A stretch of DNA of 64,000 nucleotides. It comes from Natrinema amylolyticus_A. Lineage in GTDB: Archaea; Halobacteriota; Halobacteria; Halobacteriales; Natrialbaceae. Of this stretch, positions 23,885 through 32,274 are shown piece after piece; position 1 is the stretch's first letter; every line of letters begins with the position of its first letter. Where the stretch lies: NCBI RefSeq assembly GCF_042678045.1, contig NZ_JBHUDI010000008.1, positions 70,437-134,436 of the forward strand, written 5' to 3'. Under the pieces are notes generated by a model. That model searched no databases and was not told where the DNA came from. It saw only the letters and a list, made by a program, of their open reading frames with translations. Position numbers and translations under genes: made by a program.

Positions 23885-25818
23885 GTCGAGAGCTCCCGGG
23901 CGAGCATCTCGCCGTCGTAGATCGCGGTGTCGATCAGTCGCGGTGCGACGCAGTCGCCGATCCGGTGGACAGAGTCGTCATCGAACCGGTCACGCAAGGC
24001 CGCCGCGAGGCCGTTTCGGGACTCACGGCGTTCGGCGACGACGAGCGCATCCGCCGCTCGCGGTTCGACGTCCTGTGAGTAGACGTTCAGGAGCTGTGCC
24101 GTGTCGCCGTCGAAGCCGACGATCGTCGTGTGAGTCAACAGCTCGACGTCGTGTTCGTACAGCGACTCGAGGAAGGGCGGGACGTTCGTCCCCTCCATCC
24201 GGTCGCCGGGATGGTAGGCGGTCGTCACGAAGGTCACGTCGTGACCCTCGACGGCCAGTTGCTCGGCGACGCCGACGCCGGCGGCGTGGTTGTTGTTGTC
24301 GAGGACGATCACGCGTTCGCCCACGTCGTCGCCGCGCAAGACGTCCCACGACCGGTAGACGTTTTCGCCCTCGAGCGGCGGCGGGCGCTCGCGTGCGCCG
24401 GTGGCGACAACGATCTCGTCCCAGGCCTCGCGATCGACGTCCGCGGGCGTGACCTCGACACCGGTCTCGACGGTCACGTCCCGGTTGTTCAACTGGTTGC
24501 GAAGGTTACGGACGGCGTCGCCGAACTCCTGGCGGGAGTCGACCTCGGTGGCGATGTTCGACTGGCCACCGAGGACGGCCTCGCGCTCTCGGATCGTCAC
24601 CCGATGACCGAAGTCGGCCGCGGTGACGGCAAAAGAGAGGCCGGCGGGGCCGCCGCCCACGACGAGGATGCGCTTGGCCGTCGGTGCGTCCTCGAGGTCT
24701 TCGACGTGAGGGATCTTCGTCTCCCGGCCCGATCGGGGCGTCTGGATGCAGCCGACGTGTCCTTTGGTGTGGATCCCGCCGAGACAGTTCTGATTGCAGG
24801 CGATACAGTGAGTGACCTCGTCGTCGTCGCCCGCGCGAACCTTCCGGACGGTATCGGCGTCGCAGATGAGCTGGCGACACATCCCGATGAAGTCCGCCTG
24901 CCCCTCCTCTAAGAGGTCGTTGGCCTTCGTCATGTCGTTGATCCGCCCGGCGGCGATGACCGGCACGTCGAGCTCCGCTCGAGCGGCCCCGTAGTACTCC
25001 GAGGTGTAGCCGAGCGGTGCGTGCATCGGCGCGTCCGTGATGTACAGCTTCGAGATGGTCGCGATGTCCGAATCGAGAAAGTCGAGGCTGGGGTGGAGGT
25101 GACGAAGGACGTCGACGGCGTAGTCGTAGTCGTAACCGCCGTCTTCCATCTCGTCTAGCGTAAACCGAATGCCGATGGGGAACTCCTCGCCGACCCGATT
25201 GCGGATCGCTTCGACGACCTCGTTGACGAGCCGGACGCGGTTCTCGGTCGACCCGCCGTACCGGTCGTCGCGGTGGTTGTACTTCGGCGAGATGAACTGC
25301 CGCAAGATGCCGTCGTGGCCGGCTTTCAACTCGATGCCGTCGAGGCCGCCGCGCTTGACGTGTTCGGCCGTCTTCGCGAAGCCGAGTTTGATCTCCTCGA
25401 TGTCCTCGATTTCCATTCGCTTTGGCATCTCGTAGCCGAAGTCGGTCGGGACCGCCGAGGGAGCCCACGTCTCGTGCATCGCGAACTCGCCTGAATCCTC
25501 GCCGCCGGTGTGTTGTAACTGTGCGAACACCTTCGTCCCGTACTCGTGACAGGCGTCGGCGATGGTCCGCAGCCGGGGAACGACCTCGGGGTCGTATCCC
25601 GACGCGTACATCGGGTTCGACGCGCTCGGGTGGACGAGCATGCTCGAGGGACCCACGATGAGACCGACGCCACCCCGTGCGCGGGCTCTGTAGTAGGCCG
25701 CGTCACGTTCCGTCGGCAACCCGTTCTCGGCGAACCCCGTCTCGTGGGCGAGAAACACCGTCCGGTTCGGGATCGTGACGGACCCGATCGATTTCGGTGT
25801 GAAAAGCATCTCTGTCAT
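23881..25818 (-). CDS. Mycofactocin-type OYE/FadH family NADH:flavin oxidoreductase
   Basis: A 645-aa multi-domain flavoenzyme. An old-yellow-enzyme TIM barrel (about 1-340, with the active-site stretch LKAGHDGILRQFISPKYN and RDDRYGGSTENRVRL) binds FMN. A [4Fe-4S] motif follows, CIACNQNCLGGI plus a Cys in GHVGCIQTP (about 345-370), and then FAD/NAD(P)-binding domains starting ILVVGGGPAGLSFA. This is the architecture of 2,4-dienoyl-CoA reductase FadH and trimethylamine dehydrogenase; the version next to mft genes is a known mycofactocin-associated subfamily. It is first in the fix operon, so it probably feeds electrons into ETF. The substrate is unknown. Confidence 0.88.
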   Translation of the reverse strand: MTEMLFTPKSIGSVTIPNRTVFLAHETGFAENGLPTERDAAYYRARARGGVGLIVGPSSMLVHPSASNPMYASGYDPEVVPRLRTIADACHEYGTKVFAQLQHTGGEDSGEFAMHETWAPSAVPTDFGYEMPKRMEIEDIEEIKLGFAKTAEHVKRGGLDGIELKAGHDGILRQFISPKYNHRDDRYGGSTENRVRLVNEVVEAIRNRVGEEFPIGIRFTLDEMEDGGYDYDYAVDVLRHLHPSLDFLDSDIATISKLYITDAPMHAPLGYTSEYYGAARAELDVPVIAAGRINDMTKANDLLEEGQADFIGMCRQLICDADTVRKVRAGDDDEVTHCIACNQNCLGGIHTKGHVGCIQTPRSGRETKIPHVEDLEDAPTAKRILVVGGGPAGLSFAVTAADFGHRVTIREREAVLGGQSNIATEVDSRQEFGDAVRNLRNQLNNRDVTVETGVEVTPADVDREAWDEIVVATGARERPPPLEGENVYRSWDVLRGDDVGERVIVLDNNNHAAGVGVAEQLAVEGHDVTFVTTAYHPGDRMEGTNVPPFLESLYEHDVELLTHTTIVGFDGDTAQLLNVYSQDVEPRAADALVVAERRESRNGLAAALRDRFDDDSVHRIGDCVAPRLIDTAIYDGEMLARELST

Positions 25819-25894
25819 GGCAATTTATGTCGTATGTTCTCTAGAACCATGGTAGGAATCAACAGGTAAAGGTGTACCGACGACCGGAACGTTC

Positions 25895-27931
25895 TTGTTT
25901 TGTGAGGGTGTGTATGACACACATACTCACTCGAGCTGTGATACCGTGGTAGCTCCGTATCCCTTCAGCGCGATCGTCGATCAACGAGCGATGAAGCGGG
26001 CGCTCATGATAGCAGCCGTCAATCACGACGTCAGGGGCGTTCTACTCCGTGGAGAACGTGGGACGGCGAAGTCAACGGCCGTTCGCGCGCTGACGGAGAT
26101 TCTGCCGACACAGGAGGTCGTCGAAGACTGTCGGTTTCGGTGTGAGCCGTCGGACGAGGGCCGACTGTGCGAGGAGTGTCAGCGTCGGGCCGACGACCGA
26201 GACACGCTCCCGACGGCCCGCCATCGAATGGGTGTCGTCGATCTACCCCTGAACGCCTCAGAAGACCGCGTCGTCGGGAGTATCGACCTCGAGCGAGCGG
26301 TTTCCGAGGGGGCGAACTACTTCGAACCGGGAATCCTGGCAGCAGCCAACCGAAACGTCCTCTACGTCGACGAGGTGAACCTGCTCGACGATCACATCGT
26401 CGACGTCCTGTTGGACGCCGCGGCGATGGGAGAGAACATCGTCGAGCGCGAGGGCGTCTCCGTTCGCCATCCGGCGAATTTCATCCTCGTCGGGACGATG
26501 AATCCCGAAGAAGGCGAGCTTCGCCCGCAGCTGCTCGATCGGTTCGACCTCGTCGTCGATGTCGAGGCGAGCGACGACGTCGACGAGCGCGTTCGGATCG
26601 CCGAACGCCGTGAGGCGTTCGACGACGACCCGGAGGGCTTTCGCCGCGCCTACGCCGACGAGCAAGACGCGCTCCGCGCGCAACTCCGTGCCGCCCGCGA
26701 TCGACTCCCCGACGTGTCGATCGACGAGTCGATCCTCGAGGACGTCTCCTACCAGGCCGTCCGCCAGCGCGCCCACGGGATGCGAGCGGACGTCGCGGTC
26801 CACCGGATCGCCCGCGCCATCGCCGCACTCGAGGAAGCCGACGACGTCACTAAGGCCCACGCCCGCGAAGCCCAGTACTTTGCGTTCCCACACCGCGTCG
26901 AGGGCGTCCCGGAGATGAACTTTGGCAAGGGCGTCCTCGGAAGCGAGGCCGAGGGCGACGTCGAAGGTGACGACGACGAGCAGGAGACGGAGGGTGATCA
27001 GGATATCGACGGCGCTGCCGGCGGCATGCCGATCGCCGAGGGAGAGGAGTCCTATCCGGTCGACCGAACCGCCATCCAGCCGCCGAAAGACCGCACCATG
27101 CGCGACCGGCTGGCACGACGGACACCGTCGACGGTCGACGTCAAATCCGGTCGGTACGTCGATGCACGAACCGCAGAGACGGTCGACGACGTCGCGATCG
27201 ATTCGACGGTCCGGGCGGCGGCCCCCCACCAGTCGACACGTGTACCGGACGACGATCGCGCGATCGTCGTCGAACCACGGGATCTGCGTCAGAAGATCCG
27301 CCAGCGGACGGCTCGAGCGCTCGTGGTCTTCGTCGTCGACGCGAGCGGCAGCGTCATGAGCGGCCAACAGATGATGGAGACCAAACGCGGGATCCTCTCG
27401 TTGATCGAAGACGCATATCGGGCACGTGATCGCGTCGCCGTCGTCGTCTTCCGGGGCGAGGGGGCCTTTACCCTCGTGGAGCCGACGCGGAACCTGCAGG
27501 CCGCCCGCCGGTCGGTCTCGAACCTGACTGTCGGTGGGAACACACCGCTGGCACACGGCCTCGTCGAGGCCTACCGTCTCGTCACCCGCGAGAAACGCCG
27601 TGACGAGGACCTCTACCCGCTCGTAGTCCTGTTCTCGGACGGGCAAACGAATGTCGAGTATCGCGAGGACGGCGACCCGAAAGACGACGCCTTCGAGGCC
27701 GCCGCGCTGTTCGCCGATGACGATATTCCGTCCGTGTTCGTCGATACCGGCTACGAGATCGACACGACACCCGACGAGATCTGGACACACCGCAAGGCAG
27801 AACGGATCAAGCGCAAACGCCTCGAGCGAAACCTCACGTACGCCGAGACGATGGGTGCCGACTACCTGCCGCTGGTCGACCTACCCCGGGAGACACAGCT
27901 CCCGATCGAGCCCACGGAGGAAGCCGTATGA
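25895..27931 (+). CDS. Magnesium/cobalt-chelatase-like AAA+ and VWA protein (ChlD/BchD-like)
   Basis: A 678-aa protein. The AAA+ domain comes first (about 20-300), with Walker A GERGTAKST, Walker B VLYVDEVNLLDD and sensor GTMNPEEGELRPQLLDRFD. An acidic linker (about 345-375, EGDDDEQETEGDQD) leads to a VWA domain (about 465-650) with the MIDAS motif DASGS. Between Walker A and B lies a CX3C...CX2C insertion. The start at 25895 is TTG; a later in-frame GTG near 25910 or 25946 is also plausible. It overlaps the next gene by ATGA. No large chelatase subunit (BchH/CobN) is nearby, so it may load another metalloenzyme. Confidence 0.85.
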   Translation: MFCEGVYDTHTHSSCDTVVAPYPFSAIVDQRAMKRALMIAAVNHDVRGVLLRGERGTAKSTAVRALTEILPTQEVVEDCRFRCEPSDEGRLCEECQRRADDRDTLPTARHRMGVVDLPLNASEDRVVGSIDLERAVSEGANYFEPGILAAANRNVLYVDEVNLLDDHIVDVLLDAAAMGENIVEREGVSVRHPANFILVGTMNPEEGELRPQLLDRFDLVVDVEASDDVDERVRIAERREAFDDDPEGFRRAYADEQDALRAQLRAARDRLPDVSIDESILEDVSYQAVRQRAHGMRADVAVHRIARAIAALEEADDVTKAHAREAQYFAFPHRVEGVPEMNFGKGVLGSEAEGDVEGDDDEQETEGDQDIDGAAGGMPIAEGEESYPVDRTAIQPPKDRTMRDRLARRTPSTVDVKSGRYVDARTAETVDDVAIDSTVRAAAPHQSTRVPDDDRAIVVEPRDLRQKIRQRTARALVVFVVDASGSVMSGQQMMETKRGILSLIEDAYRARDRVAVVVFRGEGAFTLVEPTRNLQAARRSVSNLTVGGNTPLAHGLVEAYRLVTREKRRDEDLYPLVVLFSDGQTNVEYREDGDPKDDAFEAAALFADDDIPSVFVDTGYEIDTTPDEIWTHRKAERIKRKRLERNLTYAETMGADYLPLVDLPRETQLPIEPTEEAV

Positions 27932-29034
27932 CGAATAACGAACCAGCTACGCCGACGGTATCGACCGGAGGAAGCGACGAGCCCGCCGCGGGAGAGCGCT
28001 CCCGTACGTTCCCGTTTACCGCGATCGTCGACCAATCCGAGATGAAACGCGCGCTCGTTCTCAACGCGATCAATCCGGACATCGGCGGCGTACTCATCCG
28101 TGGCGAGCGCGGGACCGCCAAGTCGACGGCCGTCCGGGCGCTCGCCGACGTCCTCCCGGACGTGACCGTCGTCGCCGACTGTCCCTATCGCTGTCCGCCG
28201 ACGGATCCCGACCGGATGTGTGACTCCTGTCGGGAACGCTACGAAAGCGACGAGGAACTCCCCGTCGAAGAGCAGCCGATGCGCGTAGTCGATCTCCCAT
28301 TGAACGCCTCGGAGGACCGCGTCGTCGGGAGTATCGATCTCGAGCGTGCAGTCAGGGAGGGCGAGCGGGAGTTCGAGCCCGGCATTCTGGCGGCGGCCAA
28401 TCGAAACATCCTCTACGTGGACGAGGTGAACCTGCTCGACGACCACATCGTCGACGTCCTGTTGGACGCCGCGGCGATGGGCGTCAACGTCGTCGAACGC
28501 GAAGGCGTCTCCGTCCGCCACCCCGCGGAGTTCATCCTCGTCGGGACGATGAACCCGGAGGAAGGCGACCTCCGCCCGCAACTACTCGACCGGTTCGGGC
28601 TCGTCGTCGACGTCGAGGGAGTCAGCGAGGTCGACGACCGCGTCGAGATCAGCACGCGCCGGGCCGCCTTCGACGACGATCCCGACGCGTTCGCCGCCAC
28701 CTACGCCGACGAGCAACAACACCTCCGAGAGCGGATCGTCGAGGCGCGGGCTCGACTCGAGGCCGTCACGCTCCCCGACGACATCGCCCGGCTCATCGCC
28801 GGAATGAACATCGAACTCGAGGTAGACGGCCACCGCGGCGACATTACGCTCCGGCGGGCTGCACGGACGCTGGCGGCGTTCGAAGGAGCGGATGCCGTGA
28901 CAGCACGCACCGTCCGCCGCGTCGCCCGGCTGGCCCTGAACCACCGGCTCAAGCGGCTCCCGTTCGAGGAAGAAGAAGCGGACGTAATGAGTGCGTTCCA
29001 CGACGTCCGGGATCGGCTGGATCTCGAGGATTGA
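27928..29034 (+). CDS. Magnesium-chelatase-like AAA+ ATPase (ChlI/BchI-like)
   Basis: A 368-aa AAA+ ATPase closely similar to the first 300 residues of the preceding gene product. It has Walker A RGERGTAKST, an arginine-finger region LRPQLLDRFGLVVDVEG and Walker B ILYVDEVNLLDD, with its own CX3C...CX2C insertion (CPYRCPPTDPDRMCDSC). It probably forms a hetero-oligomeric ring with the VWA-bearing partner, as ChlI and ChlD do. The pair likely arose by duplication. A T-run just after the stop is a likely terminator. Confidence 0.88.
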   Translation: MTNNEPATPTVSTGGSDEPAAGERSRTFPFTAIVDQSEMKRALVLNAINPDIGGVLIRGERGTAKSTAVRALADVLPDVTVVADCPYRCPPTDPDRMCDSCRERYESDEELPVEEQPMRVVDLPLNASEDRVVGSIDLERAVREGEREFEPGILAAANRNILYVDEVNLLDDHIVDVLLDAAAMGVNVVEREGVSVRHPAEFILVGTMNPEEGDLRPQLLDRFGLVVDVEGVSEVDDRVEISTRRAAFDDDPDAFAATYADEQQHLRERIVEARARLEAVTLPDDIARLIAGMNIELEVDGHRGDITLRRAARTLAAFEGADAVTARTVRRVARLALNHRLKRLPFEEEEADVMSAFHDVRDRLDLED

Positions 29035-29075
29035 GACGGATCGCTGTCAGTGCCAGAGCAACCGCAGTATCACAG

Positions 29076-29082
29076 TTTTTTT
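29076..29082 (+). terminator. T-tract terminator after the chelatase pair
   Basis: A run of seven T follows CACAG 42 bp past the stop codon of the ChlI-like gene. Haloarchaeal transcription often ends in such U-runs without a strong hairpin. Downstream to 29261 the sequence contains CCACCCCACGCTGAAGCG, reminiscent of IS200/IS605 ends, but no gene. Confidence 0.4.
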
Positions 29083-29261
29083 ACTGATTTGATATCCACC
29101 CCACGCTGAAGCGCGAAGATTCCGTCGAAGGAGAGCACGTCTGTCGTGTGTCCCCGAAGGAACACCAACCGAGACCATCGGGGCCTCCGGCTGTGTGGAT
29201 AGGTACTCATTCGTCGGCGTCATCCTCCCAGAAACGACGAGGCTTTCGCCTTGTCTTTCCA

Positions 29262-30389
29262 TCAGACGACGCGATGTCGTTGGTAGAAGCGTCGTGTCCG
29301 GTCCTCTGCCAGGAGCGGCCGATGCACCTGAAGCGATGCCACACCCGGATAACTATTAGCCTCGATGATCTTGAACTCGCCCTTGCTGGTGACGACGAGG
29401 TCCCAGCCGACATATGGCAGGTGTGAGAACGTACCGGCAATCTCGAGCAGTCGCTCGCGAATTGCATCCCAGCCAGGGATCGCCGTGCCTTCAATACGAG
29501 CACCGGTTTCAGGGTGGTTGTCATGCCAGTCGACGGTGCCATCGTGCGGATATTCAGCGCCGGCACTGAGTCGTCCTGTTTCCCGATCGACCTCTGCACT
29601 TAACCCACCGTTCGAAAAGTTATCGACGGGGACAGAGTCGCTGCTCCCGATCCGGTGGATCGCGATGGGAATAAACGCGTCCTGTGTCCGCTCATCAAAC
29701 ATCGTGAGGACCCGCACCGTGTTTGTCGTCTCAGGAAACAGTTCATCCGCGTAGTCAGCTTGGTCGACAAACTCACAGACGAGGTAGTCGTCGAGGGATC
29801 CGACTATATCTGCGAGTTCGGCGTCGGTTTTCGCAGTTCCGTCGTACAGGTACGAACCGTCTCGCCGTTCGAGAAAGTGGACGTTGTTTCCGCCACCGCC
29901 GCTGAACCACTTCAGCACAAGTCGATCCCCGTCCGAGAGAGCAGTGTCAAACCACTCGAGCGGATCCATGGTTGGGTGTGCGGTGTCGGGAGCGGTCCGA
30001 TACTCGAGTTCGCTCCCACCGTCGCTCACAACTGTCCTGTTGTCGTCCGGGTCGAAGAGATGGAAGCGTCCGTTCTTGAGGAGCCCATACACCGACGGTC
30101 GGTGCGAGGGAAACTCGCCAAGGACCCGATGAAACGCGAGCTTGTTATCGATGAGGGCGTTCCAGTGGCCGTTGATCCGGCTCGATCGAACGAACCGCTG
30201 ATAGTCACTGAGATAGGCGCTGGGATCGTAGGTCTCGAAATCGTAAATGACACCTGATTTGCTCAAAAATCCATGCCTGTAGTGCCGAAGTCGGTCACGA
30301 GGTGAGACATCGAAGGTGGGACCGGATCGCCGCTCTTCTCGGATGAGTTTTCGAACCTGATTTACGGTCTGGTATGCCTCTCGGATCAT
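29262..30389 (-). CDS. ATP-grasp protein (sugar-transfer-associated type)
   Basis: A 375-aa protein resembling the ATP-grasp family linked to sugar transfer and polysaccharide genes. The ATP-grasp core is visible as LVLKWFSGGGGNNVHFLERRDG (nucleotide-binding Lys and Gly loop, about 165-186), DYLVCEFVDQ (about 215), NTVRVLTMF and the metal-binding end GWDLVVTSKGEFKIIEANSYPG (about 325-347). It would join a carboxylate to an amine, thiol or hydroxyl using ATP. The nearest polysaccharide-type genes are at 40-42 kb, so context is weak. Its promoter region (30390-30530) is AT-rich. Confidence 0.8.
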   Translation of the reverse strand: MIREAYQTVNQVRKLIREERRSGPTFDVSPRDRLRHYRHGFLSKSGVIYDFETYDPSAYLSDYQRFVRSSRINGHWNALIDNKLAFHRVLGEFPSHRPSVYGLLKNGRFHLFDPDDNRTVVSDGGSELEYRTAPDTAHPTMDPLEWFDTALSDGDRLVLKWFSGGGGNNVHFLERRDGSYLYDGTAKTDAELADIVGSLDDYLVCEFVDQADYADELFPETTNTVRVLTMFDERTQDAFIPIAIHRIGSSDSVPVDNFSNGGLSAEVDRETGRLSAGAEYPHDGTVDWHDNHPETGARIEGTAIPGWDAIRERLLEIAGTFSHLPYVGWDLVVTSKGEFKIIEANSYPGVASLQVHRPLLAEDRTRRFYQRHRVV

Positions 30390-30530
30390 CGATAGCCGCT
30401 ATACACCTGCAGTACATACTTATATTCAGAGTAGTCTCTGCTAAAACACTCAAATCAGGAATCAGGATCCGTATGATCAGACGCAGCGGATTTAGTGAAG
30501 ACATATCTTCTTATGATTCAGAACAAAGCA

Positions 30531-30617
30531 CTCATACGGTCTGCTGTACCGAGTCCCCGGCGGGACCGCAGGACGTGTCGCAGTTGCACCGACACTGACT
30601 AACAGGAATCCGTATCA
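30531..30617. repeat. 87-bp dispersed repeat, copy B
   Basis: It has the same length as, and about 77 percent identity by eye to, 13721-13807, starting CTCATACGGTCTGCTG and ending ACAGGAATCCGTATCA. The first and last bases are imperfect inverted repeats. It lies in the gap between the ATP-grasp gene and the broken YbjQ-like gene, with no coding capacity. The rest of 30390-30724 is AT-rich promoter-like DNA. Confidence 0.6.
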
Positions 30618-30724
30618 AGGAGCGCTGGAAGGAAACCGCTCCCCGTACCTACAGGCGGAGCAGGCCGCGTGCCTCGAGACGGTTCACTGCTATCTGTGGT
30701 TATCATCAATCAGGTTGGATATTG

Positions 30725-31074
30725 ATGAGTATGGCGGAATCAGATATCACGATCACAACGACGGACAGCCTCGAGGGACGAGAAGTTAGGAGTATCTCGG
30801 TGTGGTCTCGGGCGAAGACATAATCGGCGCGAACGTCATGAGCGACATCGCCGCCGGGATCCGAGACGTTGTCGGGGGACGGAGCGGATCGTACGAAAAG
30901 AAGATCGAGAACGGGCGGACGGAAGCGATCAACGATATCCAGGCGGACGCACGAGAACGGGGTGCTGACGCTGTAATTGGTGCGACGTTCGATTACGAGG
31001 AGATGGGAGAGGGCATGCTCTGGGGCAACCTCTCAGGAACTGCAGTCAAAACACAGAGCAGAACGTCGGGTTGA
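30725..31074 (+). pseudogene. YbjQ/DUF74-family protein gene with a one-base frameshift
   Basis: From ATG at 30725 the frame encodes the typical start MSMAESDITITTTDSLEGREV, then shifts at about 30790-30797 and runs into TAA at 30821-30823. The downstream frame encodes the conserved remainder VVSGEDIIGANVMSDIAAGI, RDVVGGRSGSYEK and ADAVIGATFDYEEMG to the stop at 31074. A single missing base explains everything. YbjQ proteins are small pentameric proteins of unclear function, often called heavy-metal-binding. It is either a true frameshift or a sequencing error. Confidence 0.75.
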
Positions 31075-31274
31075 TCGCGGAAGCTGTCTGTGACAGCGAC
31101 CGTGTTCGGCGTTACCGTACGAACTCGATCACGTCGGTTCTGCGACCGTATCGTGCATCTCGATCGGCAAAGGAGTAAGTGTTCGGGGCGACGGTCGCCC
31201 CGCATCGCACACCGACACCGTGTCACACAGGTGTCTGACTGACATTTTTAGACGACAGTCTGGTTGCAACGGTT

Positions 31275-31673
31275 ATGGCGACGTCAGACCCAACCCCTGC
31301 CCGAACGGACACCGGTCCACAGTCCGCCAGCGACGCCCTCCTATCGACACGACCCGCAACGACCGTAGTTCGCCTCGTTGCGTACCTGAAACGATGGCCG
31401 GCGTATCTCTTGGCGGTGTGCTGGCCAGGTGCCGGCCACCTCTACCGGCGCCACTGGGCACGCGGCTGCAGTTGGGCAGCACTGTACGGAACCACACTCC
31501 TATTTCTTAGTTCCGGCACAATCCTCGCCGCGGGTTCGGTCACCGACCCACTCCTCGTTACTGCACTCCGCCTCGAGACAGTCGCATTCGGCGATGTGGC
31601 CATGCCGCTCACCGTGCTCGTCTGCAGTGTGTTTGACCTCTCCACGCGTGACATGCTCGACAAATTGAACTAG
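31275..31673 (+). CDS. Small membrane protein with TM2-like motif
   Basis: A 132-aa protein with a Thr/Ala/Pro-rich N-terminus (about 1-35) and about three hydrophobic helices. The stretch PGAGHLYRRHWARGCSWAAL matches the G-GxxHxY-R--G hairpin between the helices of TM2-like and haloarchaeal small membrane proteins. The function is unknown. It converges on the 52-aa zinc-ribbon gene at 31810. Confidence 0.7.
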   Translation: MATSDPTPARTDTGPQSASDALLSTRPATTVVRLVAYLKRWPAYLLAVCWPGAGHLYRRHWARGCSWAALYGTTLLFLSSGTILAAGSVTDPLLVTALRLETVAFGDVAMPLTVLVCSVFDLSTRDMLDKLN

Positions 31674-31809
31674 CGGACTGTGAGCCGATACGTATCGTGG
31701 ATTTCAGAGCGACTTTCCACCACACAGACACCCTCGACTACGGAGTATCCGGCCCGTTGCTGGGTACGCGCAAGTCGGACCAAATGCCATCCACGTTGAC
31801 TGTGGCCTC

Positions 31810-31968
31810 TCACTCGATCTTGTACTCAGAAATCGTGTCGGCATTGCACCGAGGACAGCGGGTGGCCGACGCTGAGACCTCGGTCCCACACCGGCGACAC
31901 TCACGGACGGTGGTCGGCTCCGTCGTCCCGAAGAACAATGACCTGACCAGTTCTTTTATTGTTCTCAC
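31810..31968 (-). CDS. 52-aa zinc-ribbon protein
   Basis: The frame starts at GTG 31968 (RTIKELVRSLFFGTTEP) and ends with TGA at 31810-31812. Two zinc knuckles, CRRCG and CPRC, 12 residues apart, form a rubredoxin-like ribbon in the C-terminal half (TVRECRRCGTEVSASATRCP). The N-terminus is basic and amphipathic. Good codon bias and the intact ribbon support a real gene. An AT-rich promoter lies just upstream (31970-32030). Confidence 0.65.
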   Translation of the reverse strand: MRTIKELVRSLFFGTTEPTTVRECRRCGTEVSASATRCPRCNADTISEYKIE

Positions 31969-32072
31969 TCTATGAGAGTAACGTCAGACACACATAAATA
32001 TCCATATCACTTTATCAATATCAGATGGATAAGTGTATAGCGGTTGTCAGGGAGCATGTTTGAGACTCGTGC

Positions 32073-32137
32073 GGGTGCCGTATCCCCGCCGTACTCGCTC
32101 TCTCCGATCGCTCCGTGAGGGCGGGGGCTTGGCACCC
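32073..32137. repeat. Long hairpin resembling an IS200/IS605 (TnpB) right end
   Basis: GGGTGCC-N4-CCCCGCC (32073-32090) and GGCGGGG-N4-GGCACCC (32120-32137) are inverted copies, enclosing a TCGCTC-rich loop. Haloarchaeal TnpB elements carry such a stem at the 3' end, where it forms part of the omega/sot RNA. No tnpB gene is attached, so this would be a solitary remnant. The rest of 31969-32274 is promoter-like AT-rich DNA. Confidence 0.4.
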
Positions 32138-32274
32138 TCAACGCCACCGCTAACGATCAACACAGAGGAAGCAGGTAACGATACCTAGGCGATCAGACGT
32201 CCGGGATCGGTGGCGCCTTGAGTATGATACGATCAGTCGTAGACCTTTAGAGCTGGAAGCCCACGGGACAGACG

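Noticed and set aside
26258..27790. Minus-strand frame of 510 codons opposite the chelatase gene
   Set aside because: Antisense to a well-supported AAA+/VWA protein; no motif of its own.
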